DNA from: Acetobacter aceti NBRC 14818
GTDB taxonomy: Bacteria > Pseudomonadota > Alphaproteobacteria > Acetobacterales > Acetobacteraceae
Direction: 5' to 3'
Length of the DNA stretch: 64,000 nt
Assembly: GCF_000193495.2 (NCBI RefSeq)
Contig: NZ_AP023410.1
Coordinates: forward strand, 2,294,001-2,358,000
Shown here piece after piece: positions 46,058 to 55,646 of the stretch (position 1 is its first letter; each line of letters starts with the position of its first letter). The position numbers were made by a program, and so were the translations under genes. Below the pieces are notes generated by a model. That model had not been told where the DNA came from. It saw only the letters and a program-made list of their open reading frames with translations, and searched no databases.

Positions 46058-46516
46058 TCAGGACATATCGCGCACCATGACGACGGCGTCCGAGCCGTCC
46101 TCATAATAGCGTTTGCGCGTGCCAGCTTTGACAAAGCCAGCTTTTGTATACAGCGCTTCTGCTGATGTGTTTTTTGTAGAAACTTCCAGAAACAGCTTTG
46201 TAATCTGCTTCTTTTTTAATTCGTGCTCAACCCTTTCAAGCAGTTTTCTGGCGATGCCACGCCGTCTCCATTCTGGAGAGACTGCCAGAGTCAGGATTTC
46301 GGCTTCATCCAGAACAGCTCTGATCAGGATAAAGCCAACGGGAGCTTCCTGTATGGATGCGAGAAACGCTCGTGTGCCGGGCGTAGCAAACAACTCTGTA
46401 AACGCACTTTCCGACCAGCGTGCGGCTCCTTCAAACGCACTTGCATGAAGTGCTGCTAGAACAGGCGAAAAAGCTGTGCCACTTTCAGAAATAACTGGAT
46501 CAGACACCGAAGTCAT
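46058..46516 (-). CDS. rimI: ribosomal-protein-alanine N-acetyltransferase
   Basis: A 152-residue GNAT acetyltransferase. The acetyl-CoA loop is RRRGIARKLLERVE and the tail FLEVSTKNTSAEALYTKAGFVKAGTRKRYY is the typical RimI end. It acetylates the N-terminus of protein S18. The ATG overlaps the tsaB stop by four bases; the tsaB-rimI order is common in bacteria. Confidence 0.92.
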   Translation of the reverse strand: MTSVSDPVISESGTAFSPVLAALHASAFEGAARWSESAFTELFATPGTRAFLASIQEAPVGFILIRAVLDEAEILTLAVSPEWRRRGIARKLLERVEHELKKKQITKLFLEVSTKNTSAEALYTKAGFVKAGTRKRYYEDGSDAVVMVRDMS

Positions 46517-47217
46517 TGAGGCCTTGCGCGTAGGCCTGCTGCGGGCAGCTTGGCTTCCGGTGGATCGACATACAGGGGAAGCGCCGGGCGTGGCGCGATA
46601 TGTCCCTGTAACCGGTTCAGACCCGCTCTTGCGATTTCCTGCATGCCCGCCTCTCCCGGGATTGGAAACGCTTTGAGAGAGCCTGGAGCTTTCAGGAGCA
46701 CGTCATCAACAACATCTCCTGCAATCAGCCAATGTCCTGATGGAGCGTCCCAGTCGGCCTGTCTGACAGCAACGACCGAACCTGAGGTCAGACTGTCCGG
46801 AGCAGCGCTTTCGACAAACCAGCGACCGCTTCTTGCCGCCGTCACACAGAGCCAGCCATCAAGATTGTGCTGTGTGACATAAGCGGAAAGCGCGTCGGCC
46901 AGCGCCTCGCCCCGTGTCACACCGACGACCGGGCAATCATATCCAAACGCCAGACCGGCAGCGAGAGAGCAGGACGTCCTCAAACCGGTGAACGAGCCGG
47001 GACCAATCACGACGACGACAAGGTCGGGCCGATCCCATTGTGCCTCTTTCAGAATCTCGTCCAGAAGGCAGGCCATGTTGCCGATGCCATCATGTCCGGC
47101 TTGGGTGCGGGCGGAAAGGACGTGAAACCCGCTCGCATCCTGCAACACGCAGGCCACACGTGCCTGCACAGTCGCTGGAGCGGCATCAAGCACGACAATG
47201 CGGTGAATGGCGGTCAC
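46513..47217 (-). CDS. tsaB: tRNA threonylcarbamoyladenosine biosynthesis protein TsaB
   Basis: About 234 residues, an ASKHA-fold partner of TsaD in making t6A37 in tRNA. The family marker GPGSFTGLRTSCSLAAGLA is present near residue 75. A GTG at 47217 overlaps the stop of the nitroreductase gene as GTGA and gives the better start than the frame to 47229. The N-terminus is less conserved than usual (no clear ILAIDTS), yet the context with rimI supports the call. Confidence 0.9.
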   Translation of the reverse strand: MTAIHRIVVLDAAPATVQARVACVLQDASGFHVLSARTQAGHDGIGNMACLLDEILKEAQWDRPDLVVVVIGPGSFTGLRTSCSLAAGLAFGYDCPVVGVTRGEALADALSAYVTQHNLDGWLCVTAARSGRWFVESAAPDSLTSGSVVAVRQADWDAPSGHWLIAGDVVDDVLLKAPGSLKAFPIPGEAGMQEIARAGLNRLQGHIAPRPALPLYVDPPEAKLPAAGLRARPQ

Positions 47218-47795
47218 AGGATGCGGCACGCTTCGTCGAAAGGCAGGCGTGGCGCACGCGGCGTCTCAACTGGCTCGCCATAACCAAGGCAGACGAGGAA
47301 GTTTGCCCGCCAACCTTCTCCGGCCAGAAACGTGTCTTCGACGATCGACGCGTCGAAGCCGGACATGGGGAGAGCATCCAGACCCAGAGAGCGTGCCGCC
47401 ATGATCAGATAGGCGCCTTCCAGCGAACTGTTCCTAAAGGCGGTTTCTTCCGAGAGTCCTACATCGGACGCAAACCATGTGCGCAGATCAGGGTCACAGC
47501 CGAGGCGGGAGAAATATTCGAAGAAAAGGGGATCGTATCCCACAATCGCTACCACAGGAGCCGTCATGGCCTTCTCGATATTGCCCTGTGAGAGCGCCTG
47601 TTTCAGCCGTTCTTTTGCGTCCTGACTGGTGAGAAAGACAAAACGCGCAGGAGAACTGTTGCCGGACGTCGGACCCGTCTTCACAAGGTCATACAGCGCC
47701 CGGAGCGTGTCTTCCGGAATGGGCTGGTCGGTCCATTTCTCCGGTGTCCGCGCCGTGCGAAACAGATGGTCCAGAGCACTCTCATCAAGCGACAT
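47214..47795 (-). CDS. nitroreductase-family protein (RutE/HadB-like)
   Basis: A 193-residue flavin enzyme, from ATG 47795 with a GAGGA site. The sequence LFRTARTPEKWTDQPIPEDTLRALYDLVKTGPTS and FRNSSLEGAYLIMAARSLGLDALPMSGFD follow the malonic semialdehyde reductase RutE group. In Rut-bearing bacteria this enzyme reduces malonic semialdehyde from uracil breakdown, but no other rut genes are nearby, so the true substrate is unclear. Its stop overlaps tsaB. Confidence 0.85.
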   Translation of the reverse strand: MSLDESALDHLFRTARTPEKWTDQPIPEDTLRALYDLVKTGPTSGNSSPARFVFLTSQDAKERLKQALSQGNIEKAMTAPVVAIVGYDPLFFEYFSRLGCDPDLRTWFASDVGLSEETAFRNSSLEGAYLIMAARSLGLDALPMSGFDASIVEDTFLAGEGWRANFLVCLGYGEPVETPRAPRLPFDEACRIL

Positions 47796-47927
47796 AACGG
47801 CTTTCCTCACCACTTTCTGCCTGTGTGAATACCGTTGTGTGGAGTGTGTTTCCAGTGACGAGTTTCTTTCGGAGAGTTTTCACAGCGGTCATTCAGTAAC
47901 GGCATCCAGAAAACCCGGATGAAAATC

Positions 47928-48005
47928 AAAGTTTTTGGGCGTCGCCTTTTTCCAAAAAGGTGACATCAACCGAAGCTTTTTGGAAAAAGCTTCACCAAAA
48001 ACTTT
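47928..48005 (+). repeat. interspersed hairpin repeat, copy D (full, inverted)
   Basis: AAAGTTTTTGG and CCAAAAACTTT arms are perfect 11-base complements; inside are GTCGCCTTTTTCCAAAAAGGTGAC and GAAGCTTTTTGGAAAAAGCTTC. Relative to copies B and C the order is reversed. It lies after the ABC ATPase gene. Confidence 0.85.
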
Positions 48006-48012
48006 CATCTGA

Positions 48013-48723
48013 TCAGGACGCGTAAAGCGCCTCGATCTTTTCATCCGTCAGCACGTCCAACAGTGATCCACACTCCATCAGCCTGCCACTGCGCATCAGC
48101 AGCGCCTCGTCAAAAATATCACGAGCCCTGATCGGATCATGCGTGGTGCACAGAATGGTGTAGCCGGTTCCAGCCAGTTCACGCAGCTGGGTCCAGAGCC
48201 GTTTCTGCTGCCCGAAATCGAGGGCAGATGCCGGTTCATCGAGTAATAGCGTCCGCCCACCCTGCGCCAGAGCCCGGGCAATCAGCACCGCCTGCTGCTC
48301 TCCCCCCGAAAGCTGCGCGTAGGCCCGGTCAGCAAGATGGGCGATGTTCATGAGATGCAGGGCGTGTGTGACCACTTCCTGATCATCCTTGCCGGAAAGA
48401 AGGCCGAAGCGGGCGTGAGACAGACGTCCCATGGCGACCATCTCCTCGACCGAGTAGGCAAAGGCGACGGAATGGGTCTGTGGCACATAGGCGATGCGAC
48501 GAGCCGTTTCGCGGGGCGACAGGGTGGATAGGTCTTCCCCGTTCAGAAGCACCTTCCCTTTCACTTTCTCCAGGCCAAGGACGGCGCGCAGCAGGGTTGT
48601 CTTCCCTGCCCCGTTCGGACCGAGCAGGCAGGCAAGGACGCCATCTCCGATCGTGAAAGACACATCGTCCAGCACCAGACGATGATCCCGCCTGCATGTA
48701 AGATGCTGCGCCTCCAAGGTCAT
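48013..48723 (-). CDS. iron-type ABC transporter ATP-binding protein (FecE-like)
   Basis: A 236-residue ATPase of the siderophore/cobalamin import group. Walker A is GPNGAGKTT, the signature is LSGGEQQAVLIARALAQGG, Walker B is TLLLDEPASALD. It overlaps the permease gene by four bases. Together the three genes form a complete importer for a chelated metal, probably iron-siderophore, heme or cobalamin; no TonB receptor is in the window. Confidence 0.9.
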   Translation of the reverse strand: MTLEAQHLTCRRDHRLVLDDVSFTIGDGVLACLLGPNGAGKTTLLRAVLGLEKVKGKVLLNGEDLSTLSPRETARRIAYVPQTHSVAFAYSVEEMVAMGRLSHARFGLLSGKDDQEVVTHALHLMNIAHLADRAYAQLSGGEQQAVLIARALAQGGRTLLLDEPASALDFGQQKRLWTQLRELAGTGYTILCTTHDPIRARDIFDEALLMRSGRLMECGSLLDVLTDEKIEALYAS

Positions 48724-49736
48724 CGCCAGTTACCCCGCAGACTGGTTTTTACACGCGGAAGCAACAGCAGAAACAGGATCACGCCGGACAGTTCGGTCAT
48801 GATGCCCACCGGGATTTCCGCCGCGGACAGGTTGCGGGCAAGGTCATCGGAAAAGGTCAGGAAGATCGCGCCGGTCAGGGCGCTCATCGGCAGCACGAGG
48901 CGGTTGCCGGGACCAACCAGCAACCGGGCGATATGCGGGATGACCAGCCCGACCCAGCCGATGATGCCGGTCATGGAGACGGTCAGCGCACAGAGTAGCG
49001 TCGCCAGCGTCACAACCAGATTTCGCACGAGACGTACAGGCACGCCGAGACTGCGAGCTTCGTCATCGCCCATGCTGAGTGCATCCAGATACCGTCCCAT
49101 GATGCACAGGACAGCCATTGCGCAGATCATGGGAATTGTGACGAGAGACAGGGTTTCCGGCGTAACACGGGACAGTGTTCCCAGAAGCCAGAACACGATA
49201 TCGGGAAGCTGGCTGTCCGGATCAGCGAGATATTTGAGGATCGACAGCAGGGCCGTGAAAAGAGCGTTACTGACGAGGCCGCCGAAAATCAGCATCAGGA
49301 CCGAACTGTCGCCTGACAGACGGGCGATACCGGTTCCCAGCACGACAGCCAGTGTTGAGCCGGCAAAGGCGGACGCACCGATCATCCATTGCGGGACATT
49401 CAGGATGATGCCCAGAGCCGCTCCAAACCCTGCGCCGCTAAGCGCGCCAAGAATGCCCGGAGAGACAAGAGGATTGCGGAAAACGGCCTGATAGGAAGCG
49501 CCCGAGACCGAGAGCGCCGCTCCAGTCAGGAGAGCGGCACCCAGTCGCGGCAGGCGAATATGCGCCAGAATGGAGCAGGCGACACTGTGGCAGGTGGCGT
49601 CTGCGGTGTTGAAAGACGACAGAAAGAAATCTGAAAGCTCATGAAACGGTATGGGGTAACGACCGATACAGAGCGAAGCTGTGGCAACGACCAGAAGAAG
49701 GACGAATGTCGTTGCGAGGGTGGCTGCTCCCTTCAT
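48720..49736 (-). CDS. FecCD-family ABC permease
   Basis: A 338-residue inner-membrane permease with about nine to ten helices. The RLPRLGAALLTGAALSVSGASYQAVFRNPLVSPGILG stretch (in parts) and GWVGLVIPHIARLLVGPGNR are hallmarks of FecCD/BtuC. Four-base overlaps with the genes on both sides show tight coupling. A single permease gene suggests a homodimeric pore. Confidence 0.94.
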   Translation of the reverse strand: MKGAATLATTFVLLLVVATASLCIGRYPIPFHELSDFFLSSFNTADATCHSVACSILAHIRLPRLGAALLTGAALSVSGASYQAVFRNPLVSPGILGALSGAGFGAALGIILNVPQWMIGASAFAGSTLAVVLGTGIARLSGDSSVLMLIFGGLVSNALFTALLSILKYLADPDSQLPDIVFWLLGTLSRVTPETLSLVTIPMICAMAVLCIMGRYLDALSMGDDEARSLGVPVRLVRNLVVTLATLLCALTVSMTGIIGWVGLVIPHIARLLVGPGNRLVLPMSALTGAIFLTFSDDLARNLSAAEIPVGIMTELSGVILFLLLLPRVKTSLRGNWR

Positions 49737-50782
49737 GCCGGTGGCTGGGTCGCCAGAATGCGTCGGGCTTCATCCTGTGTCAGATCATATGAGAAGAAGC
49801 GACGATAGAAAGCCCGCGTAATCTCCACCATGTCCGTGTCGTGAAACAGTTCCGGGTGAATAACGGTCGCCGCCCACTGGATCTGAAGCGCGAATTCGGT
49901 TCCGTAACGATCCCACGGAAAGGCACCAACGGGATTGCGATAAACCTTTCCATTTTTTACAGCTTTTAGTTCCTTCCAAACCGGTCCATCGGTTTTGGGC
50001 TCGGCATCTCCGCTCATTCCACCCAGAATAATGATATCAGGATTCCAGGCCGCAATCTGTTCCAGAGAAATGGGACGTTTTGATCCCTTGATCTCCTCCG
50101 CCGCATTCCGGCCGCCGGCCAGACGGATCCATTCGTCAATCATCGTGCCTGCGCCATCAACCTTCATGGGTGATACGGAAAGGATGTGCAGCACACGGGG
50201 GCGGGATGCCTCGGGGATGTCCGCCAGTCGGGTTGCCAGAGTTTTCTCTGTTTCTTCAAGATAGGTGCGGTAATCCCGCGTAACCTCCTGTGCATGATCT
50301 GTACCGAGAATGGTGGCGGTCAGATCAAGGCAGCGCAGCAATCCCGCCGTGTCGTGGAACTCCACACCGACCGTGGGGATGCCGGTTTTCCGATAACTGT
50401 CCACGCCCGAAAGGGATGGTGTGGCAAACACCAGATCTACGTGACCTGCCAACAGGGTTTCAGCAGTCGGTGTGGTTGCGGGGAGCTGGGTTGCGGCACG
50501 GAGGGCTGGCGCCAGACGATACATCCAGGGAGACATGCTCTCCCGTTCTACCGTCATGGTAATGGCAGATGCGCCGCCGAGCATGACAAGCAGTTCGTTA
50601 TGCGCATACCAGAGATCTGCAATATGAGTGGGTCTGACGGGTAATTCGCTGACCACACCAGTCATATCCTGCAATGTTTTTGTATCGGCCAAGGCGGAAA
50701 CAGGCAGTGTACAGACAGTTGCGACCAGAGCACATATCTTTATTTTCCTTAGAAAATATCTGGACACACTTGATTTCCTCAT
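49733..50782 (-). CDS. iron-type ABC transporter substrate-binding protein
   Basis: A 349-residue periplasmic protein of the FepB/FhuD group with a signal peptide ending in ALA-D near residue 33. The domain has RPTHIADLWYAHNELLVMLGG, DLVFATPSLSG and WNPDIIILGG, all typical. The ligand (siderophore, heme, cobalamin or metal) is not clear. It is first in the operon, whose promoter must lie in the 250-base gap shared with the Rrf2-type regulator. Confidence 0.9.
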   Translation of the reverse strand: MRKSSVSRYFLRKIKICALVATVCTLPVSALADTKTLQDMTGVVSELPVRPTHIADLWYAHNELLVMLGGASAITMTVERESMSPWMYRLAPALRAATQLPATTPTAETLLAGHVDLVFATPSLSGVDSYRKTGIPTVGVEFHDTAGLLRCLDLTATILGTDHAQEVTRDYRTYLEETEKTLATRLADIPEASRPRVLHILSVSPMKVDGAGTMIDEWIRLAGGRNAAEEIKGSKRPISLEQIAAWNPDIIILGGMSGDAEPKTDGPVWKELKAVKNGKVYRNPVGAFPWDRYGTEFALQIQWAATVIHPELFHDTDMVEITRAFYRRFFSYDLTQDEARRILATQPPA

Positions 50783-51029
50783 CTGTCGGATTCTGGAACC
50801 CGTGCCGGGTCTCGTTTCATTCGGATATAGACAGGAAACGCATGAACGTCGAGGAGCGGTGTGGCTCCATGAATCGTTAATTTTTAGATACTAGCAAGGA
50901 CTGGTTACAATTCAGCAATTTCAGTGCCCTTTTCCGTGGAACCCTTTTGTTTCTTTTTCGTTAGATTAGCCTGACGGGCTTTTGAGGCTCGGAGTGTAAT
51001 ACCAGCTTCTGAAACGGATCTGTGGCGGC

Positions 51030-51542
51030 ATGCGTCTGACTTTGCATACGGACTATGCGCTGAGAGCGCTTATTTTTCTTACCTGGACAACGGATCGTCT
51101 TGCTTCCATTCGGGAAATTGCAACGACTTACGGAATCTCTGAAAATCATCTGGTCAAGATCGTTCACAAACTTGGCCAACAAGGTTTCATTGAAACGGTT
51201 CGGGGTCGTAACGGTGGTATCCGGCTGGCTCGTGATGCAAGCCAGATCTGTGTAGGCGATGTTGTTCGCGTCACAGAAGAGGGACTGGATAATGTTCCGA
51301 GTTCCAAAAAGGGACGGCTTTCGGAAGAACCCGGTCGCCTTCTGCCACAAAGCCGCTTTCGGGATGTGGTTAATGCTGCCCTGAAGGCTTTCATGGCGGT
51401 TCTTGATGACACTCGGCTTTCTGATCTGATTTTCGATGAGCAGAAACAGATGCTCGGTATCGCCAACAGTCCCCGGTCACGGCTTTTGAAACAGGATGAG
51501 AGCAGGGAAGTCAGTCATAGTGTGCCAACTGTAGCATCGTGA
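51030..51542 (+). CDS. Rrf2/NsrR-like regulator lacking the Fe-S cysteines
   Basis: A 170-residue Rrf2-family protein. The N-terminal winged helix is very close to NsrR (MRLTLHTDYALRALIFLTW, ISENHLVKIVHKLGQQGF, GRNGGIRLA). In NsrR three cysteines just after this (EC..., C.I.P.C) hold a nitric-oxide-sensing cluster; here the aligned stretch about residues 87-112 (LDNVPSSKKGRLSEEPGRLLPQSRF) has none. The only Cys (near 72) is in the DNA-binding half. The frame is unbroken, so this is not a frameshift. It may sense by another means. It is divergent from the iron-type importer. Confidence 0.82.
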   Translation: MRLTLHTDYALRALIFLTWTTDRLASIREIATTYGISENHLVKIVHKLGQQGFIETVRGRNGGIRLARDASQICVGDVVRVTEEGLDNVPSSKKGRLSEEPGRLLPQSRFRDVVNAALKAFMAVLDDTRLSDLIFDEQKQMLGIANSPRSRLLKQDESREVSHSVPTVAS

Positions 51543-51585
51543 GACCTGCTTTTCTCACCATGCTGTTGTGGTCATAAAGATCAGG

Positions 51586-51621
51586 AAAAAGGCTCCGGGG
51601 ATTTCTCTCCGGAGCCTTTTT
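51586..51621. terminator. bidirectional terminator between the Rrf2-type gene and thrS
   Basis: GGCTCCGG and CCGGAGCC pair with AAAAA before and TTTTT after, so the hairpin ends transcripts from both converging genes. Confidence 0.92.
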
Positions 51622-51635
51622 CAATGGAACAGATT

Positions 51636-53564
51636 TCAGCCCCGACGAATGTCCGGAGCCTTCGCTTCTTCGGACAGGCGCGTGACGGCCTCATCCAGCG
51701 TCAGCATTTCCTGATCCGCACCGCCGAGACGACGCATCGCCACCGTTCCGGCTTCAGCTTCCTTGCGTCCCACTACCAGAATGACCGGCACACGAGCGAC
51801 GCTGTGCTCGCGGATCTTGGCGTTGATCTTGTCCGCACGGGTGTCAGACTCGACCGTGAGACCGGCCTTGCGCAGGCGGGCGACAACCTCTTCGGCGTAA
51901 GGTGCTGCGTCACTGACAATGCTGGCCACGACAACCTGCATCGGCGCGAGCCACAGCGGGAACTTGCCCGCATGCTGCTCGATCAGAATACCGATGAAGC
52001 GCTCGAACGAACCAAGAATGGCGCGGTGCAGCATGACCGGACGGTGGCGGGCACTGTCCTCGCCGATGTAGTTCGCATCCAAACGCTCTGGCAGGACGAG
52101 ATCGACCTGAAGCGTGCCACACTGCCAGTCACGACCGATGGCGTCACGCAGCACAAACTCCAGCTTCGGACCGTAGAACGCGCCCTCACCCGGATTGTAT
52201 TCATACTCGACGCCAGCAATTTCACAGGCTCGCTTGAGCGCGGCTTCGGACTTGTCCCAGACTTCGTCGGAACCGGAGCGCTGCTCCGGACGGTCCGAGA
52301 ACTTGATGCGGAAATGCTCGAAGCCGAGATCCTTGTAGACCTCCGTCAACATCGCCACGAAACGTACGGTCTCATCCGCAATCTGGTCTTCGGTGCAGAA
52401 GATGTGAGCATCGTCCTGAGTGAAGCCACGCACGCGCATGATGCCATGGAGCGAGCCGGACGGTTCATAACGGTGGCATGCGCCGAACTCGGCCATACGC
52501 AGCGGCAGTTCACGATAGGACCGGAGGCCGTGACGGAAGATCTGCACATGGCAGGGGCAGTTCATCGGCTTGAGCGCGAGGGTCTTGTCCTCATCCTCGA
52601 CGGTGGCGATGAACATGTGGTGGCGATATTTGTCCCAGTGGCCTGAGGCTTCCCACAGGGCGCGATCCACGAGCTGTGGCGTGCGCACTTCCTCGTATCC
52701 GGCGCGGGTCTGGGCACGGCGCATGTAATCCTGAAGCGCCGTGTAGAGACGCCAGCCCTTGGCGTGCCAGAAGACCTGACCGACCGCCTCTTCCTGAATG
52801 TGGAAGAGGTCCATCTCCTTGCCGATGCGACGATGGTCACGACGTTCCGCTTCCTCAAGCTGGTGCAGATGCGCTTCCAGCTCTTTCTTGTCGCGCCATG
52901 CGGTGCCGTAGATACGGGTCAGCATCGGGTTGCGATGATCGCCACGCCAGTAGGCTCCGGCCACCTTCATCAGCTTGAAGGCGTTGCCGACATCGCCGGT
53001 GCTGCGCAGATGCGGACCACGGCAGAGGTCGAGCCACTCGCCCTGACGGTAGATCGAGATTTCCTCGTCGCCCGGCAGGTCGCGGATCAGTTCGGCCTTG
53101 AAGCGCTCGCCACGATCCTCGAAGAACTTGATCGCTTCATCACGCGGCCATGTCTCGCGGGTGAAAGACGCGTTGGCCTTGATGATCTCGTGCATCCGCT
53201 GCTCGATGGCCGGGAAATCCTCCGGCTTGAACGGCTCGTTGCGGTAGAAATCATAATAAAAGCCGTTCTCGATCGACGGGCCGATGGTGACCTGCGTGCC
53301 GGGAAACAGCGACTGCACCGCTTCCGCCAGCACATGCGCGGCGTCATGGCGGATCATTTCCAGCGCTTCCGTATCCTTGCGGGTGACGAAGCGGATGGAA
53401 GCGTCCTGTTCGACGGGGCGACCCATGTCGCGGAGCTGACCGTCCACTTCGATGGCGATCGCCGCTTTGGCGAGACCGGGACCGATGGACGCGGCAATGT
53501 CCGTGCCCGTCACCGTTCCGTCAAACTGGCGAACGGAACCGTCTGGCAGGGTGATGGCAGGCAT
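51636..53564 (-). CDS. thrS: threonyl-tRNA synthetase
   Basis: A 642-residue class II synthetase. The N-terminal TGS domain ([16 protein letters not shown]), the editing domain ([17 protein letters not shown], and a CRGPH zinc-type part) and the catalytic core ([30 protein letters not shown] as motif 2 in parts, [11 protein letters not shown] as motif 3) are in order. It is complete. It converges with the Rrf2-type gene and shares its terminator. Confidence 0.98.
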   Translation of the reverse strand: MPAITLPDGSVRQFDGTVTGTDIAASIGPGLAKAAIAIEVDGQLRDMGRPVEQDASIRFVTRKDTEALEMIRHDAAHVLAEAVQSLFPGTQVTIGPSIENGFYYDFYRNEPFKPEDFPAIEQRMHEIIKANASFTRETWPRDEAIKFFEDRGERFKAELIRDLPGDEEISIYRQGEWLDLCRGPHLRSTGDVGNAFKLMKVAGAYWRGDHRNPMLTRIYGTAWRDKKELEAHLHQLEEAERRDHRRIGKEMDLFHIQEEAVGQVFWHAKGWRLYTALQDYMRRAQTRAGYEEVRTPQLVDRALWEASGHWDKYRHHMFIATVEDEDKTLALKPMNCPCHVQIFRHGLRSYRELPLRMAEFGACHRYEPSGSLHGIMRVRGFTQDDAHIFCTEDQIADETVRFVAMLTEVYKDLGFEHFRIKFSDRPEQRSGSDEVWDKSEAALKRACEIAGVEYEYNPGEGAFYGPKLEFVLRDAIGRDWQCGTLQVDLVLPERLDANYIGEDSARHRPVMLHRAILGSFERFIGILIEQHAGKFPLWLAPMQVVVASIVSDAAPYAEEVVARLRKAGLTVESDTRADKINAKIREHSVARVPVILVVGRKEAEAGTVAMRRLGGADQEMLTLDEAVTRLSEEAKAPDIRRG

Positions 53565-53641
53565 GGATGGATGCTCCAGGCATTGAATGGGACGGACGAC
53601 CGGGATGGACGTCCTTATGGGAAAGGCCGACTTTAATGGCG

Positions 53642-54559
53642 TCAGCCGAGGGCGGAGACAACCCTATCCACGGAAAGAGTTGCCATATCGTGCACCCGAA
53701 GCACATGAACCTGCTCGGCGAACCGCCCGATGGGGGCTGTGAGGCCGGGATCACTCTCCGCTGAAAACAGCACCAGACACCGACAGCCAACGGCGGCGGC
53801 AAGATGCATCGGACCGGTATCATTGCCGATGGCGATGGTGGCTCCGGCACAGATGCCGCCCAGATCAAGGATGGAGGTCTTTCCTGTCAGGTCAACGGCC
53901 TCGGGGCAGACTGACTGAATGACGGCCGCCAGAGGCGTGTCCGCACCGCTGCCGATGACAACTGGCGTCAGTCCCGTGGCCGCAAGATGAGCGGCAAGCG
54001 CGCCATAGTGCTCCGCCGCCCATCTCTTGCCCGGACGATGGGGTGCCGCCCCGGGCACGATGACGGCATAGGGCGTGCGGAGTTGTTCGGTGAACCGGGA
54101 GCCCTGTGAGGTAAGCCAGCCAAGGTTAGCCACCTCCGGCACCTCTGCCATTCCAGCCACCCGGAGCTGGTCGCGCTGACGGGTGCGGGTGTGCATGAGG
54201 GTGCGGCTGGGATTGGTGTGCGAAAGAGAGCCACTGCCTCTGATGCCGGACCAGTCAGCCTTTCCGGCCAGACGGCGATATCCGCTCGACCGGCCCGAGG
54301 TCTGAAGATCATAGATCCGGTCATACCCACTCAACTGCTGCCGGAGCCGTTTCATACCCCGTAAGTCAGTGATTTTCGGACGTGTATCGATCTCGATCTG
54401 ATCGAACCACGGGCTGGCTTCGGCCAGCGCGCAGAACGGCGCTGTTGTCAGCAGGGTGATGGAGGCATCCGGGTGATGGGCGCGGATGGCGGCGAAGGCA
54501 GGAAAACTCTGCACGAAATCGCCAAGGGCGCTGAGGCGGATGACAAGAATGCGCGTCAT
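53642..54559 (-). CDS. glycosyltransferase family 9 (heptosyltransferase-like)
   Basis: A 305-residue ADP-heptose-type transferase. The start [23 protein letters not shown] and the C-terminal block [22 protein letters not shown] are the two GT9 marks. It probably adds a sugar to the lipopolysaccharide core. It is upstream of thrS by 77 bases on the same strand, and a GT4 gene lies 1 kb to the right, so this is a small envelope sugar locus. Confidence 0.9.
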   Translation of the reverse strand: MTRILVIRLSALGDFVQSFPAFAAIRAHHPDASITLLTTAPFCALAEASPWFDQIEIDTRPKITDLRGMKRLRQQLSGYDRIYDLQTSGRSSGYRRLAGKADWSGIRGSGSLSHTNPSRTLMHTRTRQRDQLRVAGMAEVPEVANLGWLTSQGSRFTEQLRTPYAVIVPGAAPHRPGKRWAAEHYGALAAHLAATGLTPVVIGSGADTPLAAVIQSVCPEAVDLTGKTSILDLGGICAGATIAIGNDTGPMHLAAAVGCRCLVLFSAESDPGLTAPIGRFAEQVHVLRVHDMATLSVDRVVSALG

Positions 54560-54608
54560 GGGCGGCAGATTGCCCTGCCCTGCCCTTTCGCGCCAGTAGC
54601 GAGGCGTA

Positions 54609-55490
54609 TCAGTGTGTCCTTGGAACGGGAGAGGCTACAGCGGCGTGTACGGTCACGTCACTCGGCGGAAGCGCATCGGGGTCGGAGGCGAGCACTGTCA
54701 GGTCCTGACGCGCCAGATCGGCCTCGTGGGAGTCCGGCTCAAGCGACACGACTTTTTCCCAGTCGGCGCGCGCACCCTCCGGGTCGTTCAGGCGCTGGCG
54801 GATGATGCCGCGCTCAAGCAGGGAGGTTGTGTCGTCAGGCTCCAGCGTCAGAGACTGCTCAATGTCGGTTTTCGCCTGCGTGAGAGCTCCGGTCTGGAGT
54901 TCCGCCATGGCTTTCAGCCTGTGCGTTTCCGCCGCAAGGATCGGGTTGTTGGCGAGCGGCGTCAGATCCCGGATGACGGTCTGCGGTTGATCCATCTGGA
55001 GAAGCGCCTTGTCTTTCAGCAGGCGCAGAGCGATGGACTCCGGTGTCAGTGTCAGTCCGTATCCTGCGGCTTCGGCCGCTTTGCCGGGCATGGCGGCGGC
55101 AAACCAGGCACGGGCGGCATCGGCCGCGACATTGGCCCGTTCCTCCGTGGAATCATCATCCGCACCCACCTCGTGCCTGGCTGTTTCATGCGCCAGCTGA
55201 TCAAGCCGTTCCGCTCCGGCGAGGGCGTCTCCGGTCATGACGTCCGCAATCGCCCGGCAATGTCCGATCGCCCGTTCATTGCCTGTAACCGTGTGGCTGG
55301 ACACATAGTCATTCACATCCGAGGGATCATCATCCAGCAGCGCGAGGCAGTCGGACAAAACAAATGGAGGGAGTGGGGCGGAGGCTGCGTGGAGAGTACA
55401 GGGGCCGGTTGTCAGGGAGGCAAGCAGCATGAGGGTTGTTGCCGCAGGACTGCCCGGAAGCAGGGCGGTTTTTCGCTGTCCCGTCTCCAT
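54609..55490 (-). CDS. exported TPR-repeat protein
   Basis: About 293 residues from ATG 55490 (METGQRKTALL), which gives a believable signal peptide ending near LHA-AS; the frame to 55583 has no better ribosome site. The mature protein is helical with at least two to three TPR-like units (AETHRLKAMAELQTGALTQAKTDIEQSLTLEPDD, LERGIIRQRLNDPEGARADWEKVVSLEPDS). TPR proteins act as scaffolds. It is divergent from the GT4 gene and 50 bases upstream of GT9. Confidence 0.75.
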   Translation of the reverse strand: METGQRKTALLPGSPAATTLMLLASLTTGPCTLHAASAPLPPFVLSDCLALLDDDPSDVNDYVSSHTVTGNERAIGHCRAIADVMTGDALAGAERLDQLAHETARHEVGADDDSTEERANVAADAARAWFAAAMPGKAAEAAGYGLTLTPESIALRLLKDKALLQMDQPQTVIRDLTPLANNPILAAETHRLKAMAELQTGALTQAKTDIEQSLTLEPDDTTSLLERGIIRQRLNDPEGARADWEKVVSLEPDSHEADLARQDLTVLASDPDALPPSDVTVHAAVASPVPRTH

Positions 55491-55646
55491 GTGAAGCGAA
55501 GGGGAAAGTTCGGAAACCCGAGATGGGGAAGGGGCCGGACCAGTCATGGCGACCATTGAGGGCAGGGAGGGCGCTGTGGTCAAGACTGAACGAAAAAAGA
55601 GACAACAAGGTGCGGGATCGGCTGGTCCGTGCTATCCGCGAAAATT

